From JBDLSY01 sp041170585 (GTDB lineage: Bacteria > Pseudomonadota > Gammaproteobacteria > Burkholderiales > Burkholderiaceae_C), in contig JBEDNN010000023.1 in assembly GCA_041170585.1 (NCBI GenBank), positions 1 through 61,050 of the forward strand: a stretch of 61,050 bases of DNA, written 5' to 3'. The notes under the pieces were generated by a model. It did not search any database, had not been told where the DNA came from, and worked only from the letters and a program-made list of their open reading frames with translations. The translations under genes and the position numbers were made by a program. Below are positions 1 to 8,018 of the stretch, piece after piece (position 1 is the stretch's first letter; each line of letters starts with the position of its first letter).

Positions 1-590
1 TCTGTTTGAATATTGAGTTGTTCGCCTTTGCGTTTAAGTACAAATAAACCTTGTGCTTTTGCGGCTTTACTGACATCTTTCGGTACACTTAAAGCAGCAA
101 TGCCGCCATAAATAACATAATGTTTAAATTCGGGGCAGTCGCGTTTAAACCGTACAATTTGGGCATGGACTTGGTCAAGGTCATTTATATGGGCTTTATA
201 TTTAACCTCTACAATACCGACACTAGTACCATTGACCATCACAATGTCATATTCACTTTGTTTGCCTTTGCGTCCAACAACTAATTGCGGCGTAATTCGG
301 TCAAACTTAATATCGCCTAAAAACGGTTTACTCACCAAACTATTAAAAAAGAATTCTTCAGCGACTGATCCTTGATTACTGGCAATTCCACCACACAAAG
401 TCGTTAGCTTGTCTAATTTAGCATCGGTTTTGGCCATCTGTGCATCGGTTTTAGCCATCTGTGCATCGGTTTTAGCCATCTGTGCATCAGTTTTAGCTTG
501 TGCTGCTTGCAACTTTTCAAAACCTAGATCGGTTTTAGCTTGTGCTATTGCAAGGCTAGCTACTAAATCTTTTAATTCTTGGTCAGTCAT
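1..590 (-). CDS. PD-(D/E)XK nuclease-like protein with coiled-coil N-terminus, 3' end cut by the window
   Basis: The gene runs leftwards off the window, so only about 196 N-terminal residues are visible. The start ATG at 590 follows an AGGAAG ribosome binding site about 7 bases upstream. Residues 1-65 are a hydrophilic, probably coiled-coil segment with repeated AKTDAQM heptads encoded by a 21-bp tandem repeat. Residues 75-195 look like a PD-(D/E)XK core: acidic residues around E78/E79, then D115 in SEYDIV, then E128-x-K130 in IVEVKYK, which is the usual order of metal-binding and catalytic residues. Proteins of this layout (coiled coil plus EVK core, DUF3782-like) are common in cyanobacteria and filamentous sulfur bacteria and have no firm function. 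Whether it cuts DNA, and on what substrate, is unknown. Confidence 0.7.
   Translation of the reverse strand, partial: MTDQELKDLVASLAIAQAKTDLGFEKLQAAQAKTDAQMAKTDAQMAKTDAQMAKTDAKLDKLTTLCGGIASNQGSVAEEFFFNSLVSKPFLGDIKFDRITPQLVVGRKGKQSEYDIVMVNGTSVGIVEVKYKAHINDLDQVHAQIVRFKRDCPEFKHYVIYGGIAALSVPKDVSKAAKAQGLFVLKRKGEQLNIQT
421..495. repeat. 21-bp in-frame tandem repeat (about 3.5 units)
   Basis: Near-identical 21-bp units at 433-453, 454-474 and 475-495, with a partial unit at 421-432, lie inside the nuclease-like gene and encode the heptad AKTDAQM. Because the unit is a multiple of three, copy-number change would lengthen or shorten the coiled coil without breaking the frame. Confidence 0.9.
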
Positions 591-702
591 AATGTCTTCC
601 TAAGTAAGTGTAGGTTGTTGTATGGTTTTATATAATTTTACGTATTTAAAACATAAAAAAATAAAAATATAAAAGTTTATGATAAATATCAATGGTTGGC
701 TA

Positions 703-1395
703 TTATTGTTTATCTAACAATACTGTCGCACAAGCGGCAAAATCAGCAGCATTGTCTATGTCTAAACTGTCATTTTCGTCCATATTTAATGCCCCTATTC
801 GGGTAAGGTTGCTACCAGTAAACCCACCATTATTTATAAACCAAGCTGCATCAAACAGATACAATGCACCATTTGGGCGTACTACTTCTGGCAATTGTTG
901 GCGGTTACTAAAACAATACTCTGGATTTGATAGTGGTATAAATTGACTGTTTTGTAACAATCCCCATTTTAAAATACTGCGTTCAGCAGGCGTAACACCC
1001 ATAACTAAATCGTAATTTTGAGTGTTAAATAATGTGAGTCCTGCCTGAATATGTGCAGCTGTTCGTAAGGGTGAAGTCGCCTGTAGTAATACTAGTGTAC
1101 CGCTTAAGCCTTCAGTTTGAATCAAATGTAACAACACAGTTGCCATATCTACCGTGTCACCGCATAAATGCTGTGGGCGAACAATGCAATCCACGGTATT
1201 AATAGAGGGGGCGTTTAATACTTCAGCAATATCAGTAGTAATTACAATACGTGATGCCCCTGCGGCTAATGCTGCATTGACTGCATATAAATATAAACAC
1301 TGCCCATTTAAAGGTAAAATATTTTTATTGGGTAAGCCTTTTGAACCCGCCCGTAAAGGAATAATGGCTGTCCACGGTTTGATTGTTTTTAACAT
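703..1395 (-). CDS. Acylneuraminate cytidylyltransferase-family protein (CMP-sialic-acid-synthetase-like)
   Basis: A 230-residue protein of the CTP_transf_3 (NeuA/KdsB-type nucleotidyltransferase) family, expected to activate an acidic sugar with CTP for surface glycans. Visible motifs are the N-terminal nucleotide-binding IIPLRAGSKGLPNKNI (about 11-26), LLQATSPLRT (about 103-112), the sugar-pocket RPNGALYLFD, and C-terminal SLDIDNAADF. The length matches the family (about 225-235). It has no sialic acid synthase or other glycan gene beside it, so the sugar (sialic, legionaminic or pseudaminic acid) cannot be assigned. No clear ribosome binding site precedes the ATG. The downstream neighbour on the same strand is the nuclease-like gene; upstream is xerD across a repeat-filled gap. 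Confidence 0.85.
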   Translation of the reverse strand: MLKTIKPWTAIIPLRAGSKGLPNKNILPLNGQCLYLYAVNAALAAGASRIVITTDIAEVLNAPSINTVDCIVRPQHLCGDTVDMATVLLHLIQTEGLSGTLVLLQATSPLRTAAHIQAGLTLFNTQNYDLVMGVTPAERSILKWGLLQNSQFIPLSNPEYCFSNRQQLPEVVRPNGALYLFDAAWFINNGGFTGSNLTRIGALNMDENDSLDIDNAADFAACATVLLDKQ

Positions 1396-1423
1396 AAAAA
1401 TAAGGCCTAAAAAATAAAAAGAA

Positions 1424-1479
1424 GGCTTAAAAAATAAGGCTTAAAAAATAAAGCTTAAAAAATAAGGCTTAAAAAATAA
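1424..1479. repeat. 14-bp tandem repeat in the spacer between xerD and the cytidylyltransferase gene
   Basis: Four units of ggcttaaaaaataa (third unit agcttaaaaaataa) lie at 1424-1437, 1438-1451, 1452-1465 and 1466-1479. Degenerate half units extend to about 1396 and 1500. Confidence 0.85.
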
Positions 1480-1517
1480 AAAATAAAAAAAATAAAAGTG
1501 AAAAGTAAAAAAATAAA

Positions 1518-2519
1518 TCAAGTATTTGGCAATGTACCTGTGTGGTCTAAATTTTTATCATGCCGAATATGGTTGTCAAAGACTAAAGTTTGTAAACGTT
1601 GATTGGCAATATGGGTATAAATTTGTGTAGTACTAATGTCTGCATGCCCTAATAACAATTGTACGGTTCGTAAATCTGCCCCATGGTTGAGTAAATGCGT
1701 AGCAAAAGCATGGCGAATAGTGTGTGGCGAAATTAATGGACTAGGAATACCGACACGCAGTGCATAAAATTTAATCATTTTCCAAAACATTTGCCGTGTC
1801 ATAGCTTCACCGCCGCGTTGTGTAACGAATAAATCATCACTGACACGGCCTGCTAATAACTCAAGCCGCCCTTGGCTTAAATAAATACTTAACGCATCAG
1901 AAGCAGGTATTCCAAAAGGTACAAGCCGCTCTTTGTTGCCTTTACCTGTTACACGCAAAGCATTGTCAGGTAAGCTAATTTCAAAAACTCGTAAACCCAC
2001 TAATTCGCTAACCCGTAAACCGCTGGCGTACATTAACTCTAGCATAGCCTTATCACGTTGTCCTAAAGCTAGGGTTAAATCTGGAATTTCCAATAAATCT
2101 TCTACTTGTTGCTCTGTAAGGGTATTAGGACTGGTACGGTAATATTTAACTGAAGATAAATTGATTTGAGGATTGTCTGTGCGTTGCCCTGTACTGACTA
2201 ACCATTTAAAAAAACGTTTATGGCTACTAAAATGACGCCGTGCGGTAGCATTTTTTATACCTGTCTGGTAATTTTTGGCATAATAATCGGCCAAATGTGC
2301 TTGTGTAGTTTCTAATAGTAATGTGCCTGCCCCGTAAGCATCTAAATATCTTGACAATAACTCTAAGTCGCCACGATAAGCCGAGAGTGTTGCCTTAGAT
2401 AAGCCGTGTAATAACCATAAGCTATCACAAAAGCCATCTAATATAGTGATATCTTCAGATTTTAAGGGCAATACAACGGGAGGCAGTGCAGGTGGAGAAA
2501 TAGATAAAGAAAGGTTCAT
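1518..2519 (-). CDS. xerD: Tyrosine recombinase XerD (chromosome dimer resolution)
   Basis: A 333-residue site-specific recombinase that, with XerC and FtsK, resolves chromosome dimers at dif. The SAM-like core-binding domain starts near residue 24 (LDGFCDSLWLLHGLSKATLSAYR) and the catalytic domain follows from about 133. Catalytic residues are visible with XerD spacing: R169 (GLRVSEL), K193 (GKGNKER), H266 and R269 (SPHTIRHAF), H292 (LLGHADISTTQIY) and nucleophile Y301. The LWL..GLS and LLNHGADLRTVQLLLGH wording is XerD-like rather than XerC-like. The first 20 residues are an extra proline-rich extension. The start codon is only 3 bp from the divergent earP start, so each gene's promoter must overlap the other's 5' coding sequence. 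Confidence 0.92.
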   Translation of the reverse strand: MNLSLSISPPALPPVVLPLKSEDITILDGFCDSLWLLHGLSKATLSAYRGDLELLSRYLDAYGAGTLLLETTQAHLADYYAKNYQTGIKNATARRHFSSHKRFFKWLVSTGQRTDNPQINLSSVKYYRTSPNTLTEQQVEDLLEIPDLTLALGQRDKAMLELMYASGLRVSELVGLRVFEISLPDNALRVTGKGNKERLVPFGIPASDALSIYLSQGRLELLAGRVSDDLFVTQRGGEAMTRQMFWKMIKFYALRVGIPSPLISPHTIRHAFATHLLNHGADLRTVQLLLGHADISTTQIYTHIANQRLQTLVFDNHIRHDKNLDHTGTLPNT

Positions 2520-2522
2520 TTT

Positions 2523-3764
2523 ATGATTTTAAAGCCAATTAATATACAGATAGTACCCAATATAACACCGTATACGTGTGATATATTTTGTTGTGTAATT
2601 GATAATTTAGGTGATGCAGGCGTATGTTTACGTTTAGCAAAACAATTAGTTAGTCATTATGGATTATCTGTGCGTTTATGGTGTGATGATTTACAATTAT
2701 TAAGGCGATTAGAGCCAATGCCTTCTAAATATTTAATATTTTACGAATGGGATAAACACACAACAGCCACACCAGCATCTATTGTAATTTGTGGTTTTGG
2801 TTGTACATTGAGTGAAGCATATTTACAGTCAATGCTTGCTTTACAAAAACCGCCTAAATATTTACATTTAGAGTATTTGAGTGCAGAAAAATGGGTAGAA
2901 ACAACACATGCTTTAGAATCTATTCACCCCCGTTTAGGCTTAAAACAATATTTTTGTAATCCAGGCTTTAATCAGCGTACAGGCGGACTATTAATTAATA
3001 AAATTAGTAAGAAAAATACAAATTATAAAAACTATAAAGTCTATAAAAATTATAAAGACAATAAAAACTATAAAAATTATAAAGACAATAACCACCTTAG
3101 TATTACGACGCATTTAAAAAAGCATCAGCCCAATCACTCTAATCAGTTACAAATATTTTGTTTTGCTTATGATTTACCGCCTTTATACGTATGGATTGCG
3201 GCAGTTAAACAGTATGCCAAGCAAATGAATTGTTTGATTAAATGGGTGTTACCACACACTGCTGCCAGTAAAATAGTGTATCAAGCGGTATATGATGAGC
3301 CTTTACATCAATATGAGTGCTTACCTTTTTTATCACAAACCGAGTTTGATATTGTTTTAAACACTTGCGATATTGTGTGGGTGCGTGGTGAAGACAGTGC
3401 GATGACGGCTATGTTTAGCGGTTTACCAATGTTATGGCAGTTATATCCGCAGACTGATATATACGCAAAAAGCAGCAAGTTAAATGCGTATCTTGACACC
3501 GTACAACAAGCGGTTGGCTTAGACAGTGTGTGGGTTGAAGCGATGTATGCAGCTAATGCGGTGTTTAGTGTCTCTGATAAAATAATAGTAAATGAGATAA
3601 TTAACGTATTTAAAAACTTTTTACAGGCAGCACAACAATCGGCTATTAAACACACCGTTGAATGCGACAAAACTTTAAATCATCAACAATTTGGTAATTA
3701 TTGTTGTAATAATGTACCTAATTTAATCCATACTATTATTAATTATGTCAGTAATAATCCATAA
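2523..3764 (+). CDS. earP: EarP, EF-P arginine rhamnosyltransferase
   Basis: A 413-residue glycosyltransferase that transfers rhamnose from dTDP-L-rhamnose to a loop arginine of elongation factor P, relieving polyproline stalling. The N-terminal signature CDIFCCVIDNLGDAGVC carries the expected Asp pair (D27, D31), and RGEDS with the adjacent binding segment is at 288-292. The substrate efp follows at 4037, which is the canonical pairing. The protein is longer than the usual ~380 residues because residues 160-205 are a low-complexity insertion rich in Asn, Tyr and Lys, encoded by A/T-rich tandem repeats; it falls between the two Rossmann domains. The dTDP-rhamnose genes must lie elsewhere. The start is 3 bp from the divergent xerD start. 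Confidence 0.93.
   Translation: MILKPINIQIVPNITPYTCDIFCCVIDNLGDAGVCLRLAKQLVSHYGLSVRLWCDDLQLLRRLEPMPSKYLIFYEWDKHTTATPASIVICGFGCTLSEAYLQSMLALQKPPKYLHLEYLSAEKWVETTHALESIHPRLGLKQYFCNPGFNQRTGGLLINKISKKNTNYKNYKVYKNYKDNKNYKNYKDNNHLSITTHLKKHQPNHSNQLQIFCFAYDLPPLYVWIAAVKQYAKQMNCLIKWVLPHTAASKIVYQAVYDEPLHQYECLPFLSQTEFDIVLNTCDIVWVRGEDSAMTAMFSGLPMLWQLYPQTDIYAKSSKLNAYLDTVQQAVGLDSVWVEAMYAANAVFSVSDKIIVNEIINVFKNFLQAAQQSAIKHTVECDKTLNHQQFGNYCCNNVPNLIHTIINYVSNNP
3007..3098. repeat. Coding tandem repeat inside earP
   Basis: Degenerate repeats built from aattataaa, aactataaa and gacaat encode the Asn-Tyr-Lys-rich run at EarP residues about 163-190. The frame is kept throughout. Confidence 0.8.
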
Positions 3765-3867
3765 ATTCATAATAATTAGTAGCATTAGTAGCAATATAGC
3801 TTTAAAGTACTTAGCCAGTAGTTAATAAATATTTAGTAAATATTTAGAAATTATTTAGTAAATGCGT

Positions 3868-3895
3868 ATTGCATCATTATTTAATGATGGGCAAT
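3868..3895. other. Inverted repeat downstream of earP
   Basis: ATTGCaTCATTA and TAATGAtgGGCAAT face each other across 2 bases. No clear T-run follows. It could be a weak terminator for earP or an operator in the efp leader. Apart from this hairpin, the 272-base earP-efp gap is AT-rich sequence without a recognisable promoter. Confidence 0.4.
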
Positions 3896-4036
3896 ATATT
3901 TATGTTGAAAAAATCAATTAAAATTATAAATTATTTAAGAGTGATAATTTATTAATAAAAAATACCAATTAAAACGGTGTTTAATTACTAAATACATAAC
4001 ATACCTATTTTATTTTTGAAACATTGAAAGAATTTT

Positions 4037-4603
4037 ATGGCTTTAAAGACTGCTCAAGAGTTACGCGTTGGTAACGTGATTATGATTAACACAGACCCAA
4101 TGGTCATATTGAAAACCGAATACAGTAAATCAGGGCGTAATGCTTCAGTGGTTAAAATGAAGTTAAAAAATTTATTGTCAGGTTCAGGTACAGAATCAGT
4201 GTATAAAGCCGATGAAAAATTTGATGTATTACAATTAGACCGCAAAGAAGTCACCTATTCTTATTTTGCAGACCCGTTGTATGTTTGGGCTGATGCAGAC
4301 TATAACCAGTACGAAGTTGAAAAAGATTCTATGGGCGATGCTTTATTTTATTTAGATGCTGAAATGCCCGCTGAAGTTACTTTTTATGATGGCCGTGCTA
4401 TTTCTGTAGAGTTACCCACTATGTTAGTGCGTGAAGTCGCTTACACTGAACCTGCTGTACGGGGTGATACATCGGGCAAAGTATTAAAGCCAGCAACTAT
4501 TGCCCCGACAGATTATATTATTCAAGTGCCAGCATTTGTAGAAACGGGTGATAAAATTGAAATTGATACCCGCACACATGAATACCGTTCACGTGTTAAA
4601 TAA
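4037..4603 (+). CDS. efp: Elongation factor P, arginine (EarP-modified) type
   Basis: A 188-residue EF-P that binds between the ribosomal P and E sites and relieves stalling at consecutive prolines. It has the three beta-barrel domains of normal length: KOW-like domain I (1-65), OB domain II (about 70-130) and C-terminal domain III with EIDTRTHEYRSRVK. The modified loop reads EYSKSGRNAS with R34, equivalent to Arg32 of Pseudomonas EF-P because there are two extra N-terminal residues. This is the rhamnosylated class, not the lysylated Lys34 class, consistent with earP immediately upstream. A strong terminator follows at 4619. Confidence 0.96.
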   Translation: MALKTAQELRVGNVIMINTDPMVILKTEYSKSGRNASVVKMKLKNLLSGSGTESVYKADEKFDVLQLDRKEVTYSYFADPLYVWADADYNQYEVEKDSMGDALFYLDAEMPAEVTFYDGRAISVELPTMLVREVAYTEPAVRGDTSGKVLKPATIAPTDYIIQVPAFVETGDKIEIDTRTHEYRSRVK

Positions 4604-4618
4604 TTAAGCTTTTAAAAC

Positions 4619-4640
4619 AGCCTCTGAACGAGGCTTTTTA
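4619..4640 (+). terminator. Rho-independent terminator of efp
   Basis: The stem GCCTC (4620-4624) pairs with GAGGC (4630-4634) across a TGAAC loop and is followed by TTTTT, 16 bases after the efp stop codon. Confidence 0.85.
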
Positions 4641-4767
4641 CACTGTTTTTATACTGTCTATATTACTCATATAAACATTAACGCCGTTTATAAAAATATG
4701 ACTGCTCATTGTTATCTACACTGTCTATTTATTTATTATAAATAATTGTATCCATTACCTTCATCTT

Positions 4768-5460
4768 ATGAACTCATCTGAATTAACTGCCGTACCTAAT
4801 TTAAGTAAAGCACAGCAAAAAATGCGAACGCAATACCCGATTATTGCTAAAGAAGGTCGCTTAATTATTGCAATTGCTTTAGCGATAGCTTTGTTGATCC
4901 ATTACTATATCCCTGCGATTAGTTTGTTGGGGTGGGTACTTTTACTATTTGTAGTGCAGTTTTTTCGTGACCCAATTCGTCTTCCAGCTGGGGGCGATAA
5001 AGATATTACATCACCTGCTGATGGCCGCATTGTCGTTGTTGGAGAAGCAATAGATCCTTTACTTAAAATACCTGCTTTAAAAATCAGTGTATTTATGAAT
5101 GTGTTTAATGTGCATTCAAATAAAGCACCGACAACAGGTACTATTATTAATAGAGAATACCATGCAGGTAGTTTTTTAAATGCTGATTTAGACAAAGCCT
5201 CTGAAATGAATGAGCGTTGTGGTATCACCATTAACCGTGCTGATGATGTTAATGTAACTTTTGTACAAATTGCAGGTTTAGTCGCTCGCCGTATTTTAAA
5301 TTACACTACAGTCGGCGATACCTTAAATAAAGGAGACCGCTATGGTTTTATTCGTTTTGGTTCACGCGTTGATGTCTATTTACCTTTAACTGCTCGCCCA
5401 CGTGTAGCAGTTGGCGATATAGTGAGTAATAATAGTTCAATTTTAGCTACACTGCTATAG
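4768..5460 (+). CDS. psd: Phosphatidylserine decarboxylase proenzyme, short form
   Basis: A 230-residue membrane-associated enzyme that converts phosphatidylserine to phosphatidylethanolamine. It belongs to the short, self-cleaving class (about 215-230 residues), not the ~290-residue E. coli class. Residues 31-65 form a hydrophobic membrane hairpin. The D-H-S cleavage triad is visible: D85 (TSPADGR), H116 (NVFNVHSNKAP) and S199 in RFGSR, where autocleavage would leave a pyruvoyl group on the small C-terminal subunit. pssA, which makes its substrate, is the next gene on the same strand 140 bases downstream. Confidence 0.94.
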   Translation: MNSSELTAVPNLSKAQQKMRTQYPIIAKEGRLIIAIALAIALLIHYYIPAISLLGWVLLLFVVQFFRDPIRLPAGGDKDITSPADGRIVVVGEAIDPLLKIPALKISVFMNVFNVHSNKAPTTGTIINREYHAGSFLNADLDKASEMNERCGITINRADDVNVTFVQIAGLVARRILNYTTVGDTLNKGDRYGFIRFGSRVDVYLPLTARPRVAVGDIVSNNSSILATLL

Positions 5461-5511
5461 TATACATGTTATAGTAATATATCAGTGTATTGTTATATCA
5501 ATATATTGATA

Positions 5512-5551
5512 TATTAGTATATTAGTATATTAGTATATTAGTATATTAGTA
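5512..5551. repeat. 8-bp tandem repeat between psd and pssA
   Basis: Five units of tattagta are followed by a TA-rich tail to about 5565. Confidence 0.9.
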
Positions 5552-5600
5552 TATATATATTAATATAATTTAAAATTAACAAAGCATTAATACTAATACT

Positions 5601-6491
5601 ATGGTGAATTCTAAAAATAATACCGATTCTGTTGATAATATTATCAATGATACCACCGATATAGACGGTGTATTAGATATAGATGATGACCATGAAATAG
5701 TTAATTTACCACGAATGCCGCACCCAGGAATTTACTTAATTCCTAATACGTTTACTTTAGCAGCTTTATTCAGTGCATTTTATGCTATTGTGCAAGCGAT
5801 GAATAACAATTTTGAATATGCTGCAATTGCGATCTTTGCCAGCTTAGTATTAGATGGAATGGACGGTAGAATTGCTCGTTTAACCAATACGCAGTCGTCT
5901 TTTGGCGAGCAATTTGATAGTTTGGCCGATATGGTGTCATTTGGTGTTGCACCCGCTTTGATTATGTATGAGTGGCAACTAAAAAGCTTAGGTAAGTGGG
6001 GTTGGTTAGCTGCATTTATTTATGTAGCGGGGGCTGCTATTCGTTTAGCACGGTTTAATACCAATATTAAAGTGGTTGATAAACGCTTTTTTCAGGGTTT
6101 ACCTAGCCCTGCTTCGGGGGCTTTATTGGCGGGTTTTGTATGGTTAGTCGTAGATTTACGGGTATCTTTACAAGAATATAGGTTAGAAACAGTTTGGGTT
6201 GCTTTTATCTTAACTATCTATGCAGGTGTCAGCATGGTGAGCAATGTTCCCTTTTGGAGCGGTAAATCATTGACTTTAAGAAAAAGTTTACCGGTCTGGT
6301 CTTTAGGACTGGTTGCATTGATTTTTGTATTAATTTCTAGTAATCCACCTTTAGTATTATTTGGTGGTTTTGTAGTATATGGCTGTTCTGGCTATTTAAT
6401 TAGTGTTTATCGTTTTATAAAACAATCCTTTAAAAGATCCTTTCAACCTAAAAAGACATTGTTAGTTCAAAATAATCACCCTAAAAATTAA
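5601..6491 (+). CDS. pssA: CDP-diacylglycerol-serine O-phosphatidyltransferase (phosphatidylserine synthase)
   Basis: A 296-residue integral membrane enzyme of the CDP-alcohol phosphotransferase family that makes phosphatidylserine from CDP-diacylglycerol and serine. The family signature is complete: D85-G-M-D88-G89, A92-R93, G102, D106 and D110. Several hydrophobic segments follow. Residues 1-35 form an unusual acidic, Asn/Asp-rich extension before the conserved HPGIYLIPNTFTLAAL start, longer than in typical homologues. It pairs with psd upstream. Its stop codon TAA (6489-6491) is also the end of the 8-bp target duplication of the mobile element that begins at 6492. Confidence 0.93.
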   Translation: MVNSKNNTDSVDNIINDTTDIDGVLDIDDDHEIVNLPRMPHPGIYLIPNTFTLAALFSAFYAIVQAMNNNFEYAAIAIFASLVLDGMDGRIARLTNTQSSFGEQFDSLADMVSFGVAPALIMYEWQLKSLGKWGWLAAFIYVAGAAIRLARFNTNIKVVDKRFFQGLPSPASGALLAGFVWLVVDLRVSLQEYRLETVWVAFILTIYAGVSMVSNVPFWSGKSLTLRKSLPVWSLGLVALIFVLISSNPPLVLFGGFVVYGCSGYLISVYRFIKQSFKRSFQPKKTLLVQNNHPKN

Positions 6492-6599
6492 GGCATTGCT
6501 ACTTTAATATGGTTAAGTCGTATATTTATAATATTTTCTTAGCAAAATAAAGCTTGCCTAAGATAAAAAACACAATAACTATTTTTAAGTAGCAATACC
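6492..6599 (+). mobile_element. MITE-like element, copy 1 (108 bp)
   Basis: The element begins GGCATTGCTACTTTAATATGG and ends AAGTAGCAATACC, giving imperfect terminal inverted repeats of about 24 bp. It is flanked by an exact 8-bp direct repeat, aaaattaa (6484-6491 and 6600-6607), typical of transposition. The central part can fold around TTAGCAAAAT...GCCTAAGA. It has no coding capacity. The left target copy includes the pssA stop codon. Confidence 0.88.
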
Positions 6600-6675
6600 A
6601 AAATTAAATTATTTTTTAACAAATACCGTTTAATATTTACCTTTATATTTTCTTATTTAATGATTGTGATAAATC

Positions 6676-7923
6676 ATGCACATTGCCTTAGTCCCTGCTG
6701 CAGGTATAGGACAACGGTTTAACATAAATACTGTTAATCAGCGTCCTAAGCAATATACACATTTAAATAAAAAAACAATGCTAGAGCATACGGTACAAGC
6801 GTTGTTAAATTTTTCTGATTTCGTACAAATTTTGGTCGTTGTATCACCCGATGATACTGATGCAGCCCACTATTTATCTGCTTTTTTAAATCAGTATTCT
6901 GATAGATTAGTACTTAGTTTTGTCGGTGGTGAAACCCGTGCCGCCACAGTAAATAATGGCTTAAAATTATTAATCAAACAAGGGTTTGATGATAATACTT
7001 GGATATGGGTTCACGATGCAGCGCGTCCAGCCATTGCTTTGGCACAATTAAATGCCTTAAAGCAAGCATTACTTAATAACAAAATTGGTGCAATATTGGC
7101 AACGCCCGTAGTAGATACATTAAAACGTGCGACAACACAATTAACTCAAAATCATATAAATAATATAAATAATATAAATCATTCAATCATTGAAACAGTT
7201 TTGCGTCAAAATTTATGGCAAGCACAAACCCCACAATGTTTTGGCTTAAAAGCTTTATCATCTGCTTTAACTGCAGCCCAAGCTGCACACTATACTGTAA
7301 CTGATGAAGCCAGTGCAATTGAACGGCTAGGGCATCAACCTACGCTTGTTGTAGGGCATATCCATAATTTTAAAGTTACTCATTTTGAGGACGCAGCATT
7401 AATGGCTGCTATTTTACGTATGAATACACCAACAACTCACTCTAAAATAGCTATCGGTGAAGGTATGGACGTACACGCTTTAGTAGTTGGGCGTCCTTTG
7501 ATTTTAGGGGGCGTTACTGTGCCACACCCCAAAGGATTACAAGGTCATAGCGATGCTGATGCTTTGTTACATGCCATTACAGATGCCTTGTTAGGGGCGG
7601 CGGGTATGGGAGATATTGGTCGTTTATTTCCAGATACTGATACGCAGTATGCGGGTGCAGATAGCCAGTTGTTGTTAAGCCGTGCTTATCAAATGGTTTC
7701 AAAAGTGGGTTGGCGTGTAAATAATGTTGATGCCACTATTGTTGCACAAGCTCCAAAAATGGCAGCTTATATTCCTGCTATGCAAAACAATATTGCACGC
7801 TGTTTAAATATTACATCTTCGCAAGTCAATGTTAAAGCTAAAACAAATGAAAAATTAGGTTGGCTAGGCCGTGAAGAAGGGATTGAAACTAGGGCGGTAG
7901 TTTTATTATGCGTTGCAAATTAA
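6676..7923 (+). CDS. ispDF: Bifunctional IspD-IspF enzyme of the MEP isoprenoid pathway
   Basis: A 415-residue fusion. Residues 1 to about 245 are IspD (2-C-methyl-D-erythritol 4-phosphate cytidylyltransferase), with LVPAAGIGQRF near the start, then HDAARP and a TDEASAIE motif. Residues about 258-415 are IspF (MECDP synthase), with IGEGMDVHAL carrying metal ligands D265 and H267, GHSDADALLHAI, and C-terminal KAKTNEKLGWLGREEGIE. The two enzymes act at non-consecutive steps around IspE. The fusion is standard in alpha- and epsilonproteobacteria, while most beta- and gammaproteobacteria keep two adjacent genes. A short 9-bp repeat (about 7156-7180) adds an INNINNINH run to the IspD part. Confidence 0.95.
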   Translation: MHIALVPAAGIGQRFNINTVNQRPKQYTHLNKKTMLEHTVQALLNFSDFVQILVVVSPDDTDAAHYLSAFLNQYSDRLVLSFVGGETRAATVNNGLKLLIKQGFDDNTWIWVHDAARPAIALAQLNALKQALLNNKIGAILATPVVDTLKRATTQLTQNHINNINNINHSIIETVLRQNLWQAQTPQCFGLKALSSALTAAQAAHYTVTDEASAIERLGHQPTLVVGHIHNFKVTHFEDAALMAAILRMNTPTTHSKIAIGEGMDVHALVVGRPLILGGVTVPHPKGLQGHSDADALLHAITDALLGAAGMGDIGRLFPDTDTQYAGADSQLLLSRAYQMVSKVGWRVNNVDATIVAQAPKMAAYIPAMQNNIARCLNITSSQVNVKAKTNEKLGWLGREEGIETRAVVLLCVAN

Positions 7924-7970
7924 GCAAATAATATAGTGTATATGTATGTGTATATTATAATAAATAATAA

Positions 7971-7998
7971 ATAAGTAATAAGTAATAAGTAATAAGTA
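7971..7998. repeat. 7-bp tandem repeat upstream of the first DUF29 gene
   Basis: Four units of ataagta are followed by the ribosome binding site region of the DUF29 gene. Confidence 0.85.
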
Positions 7999-8018
7999 AT
8001 AATAAATAAGGAGTGTAT

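Noticed and set aside
409..603. Plus-strand frame rich in SVLAICA repeats
   Set aside because: It is the antisense reading of the 21-bp repeat in the minus-strand nuclease-like gene; it has no ribosome binding site or family similarity.
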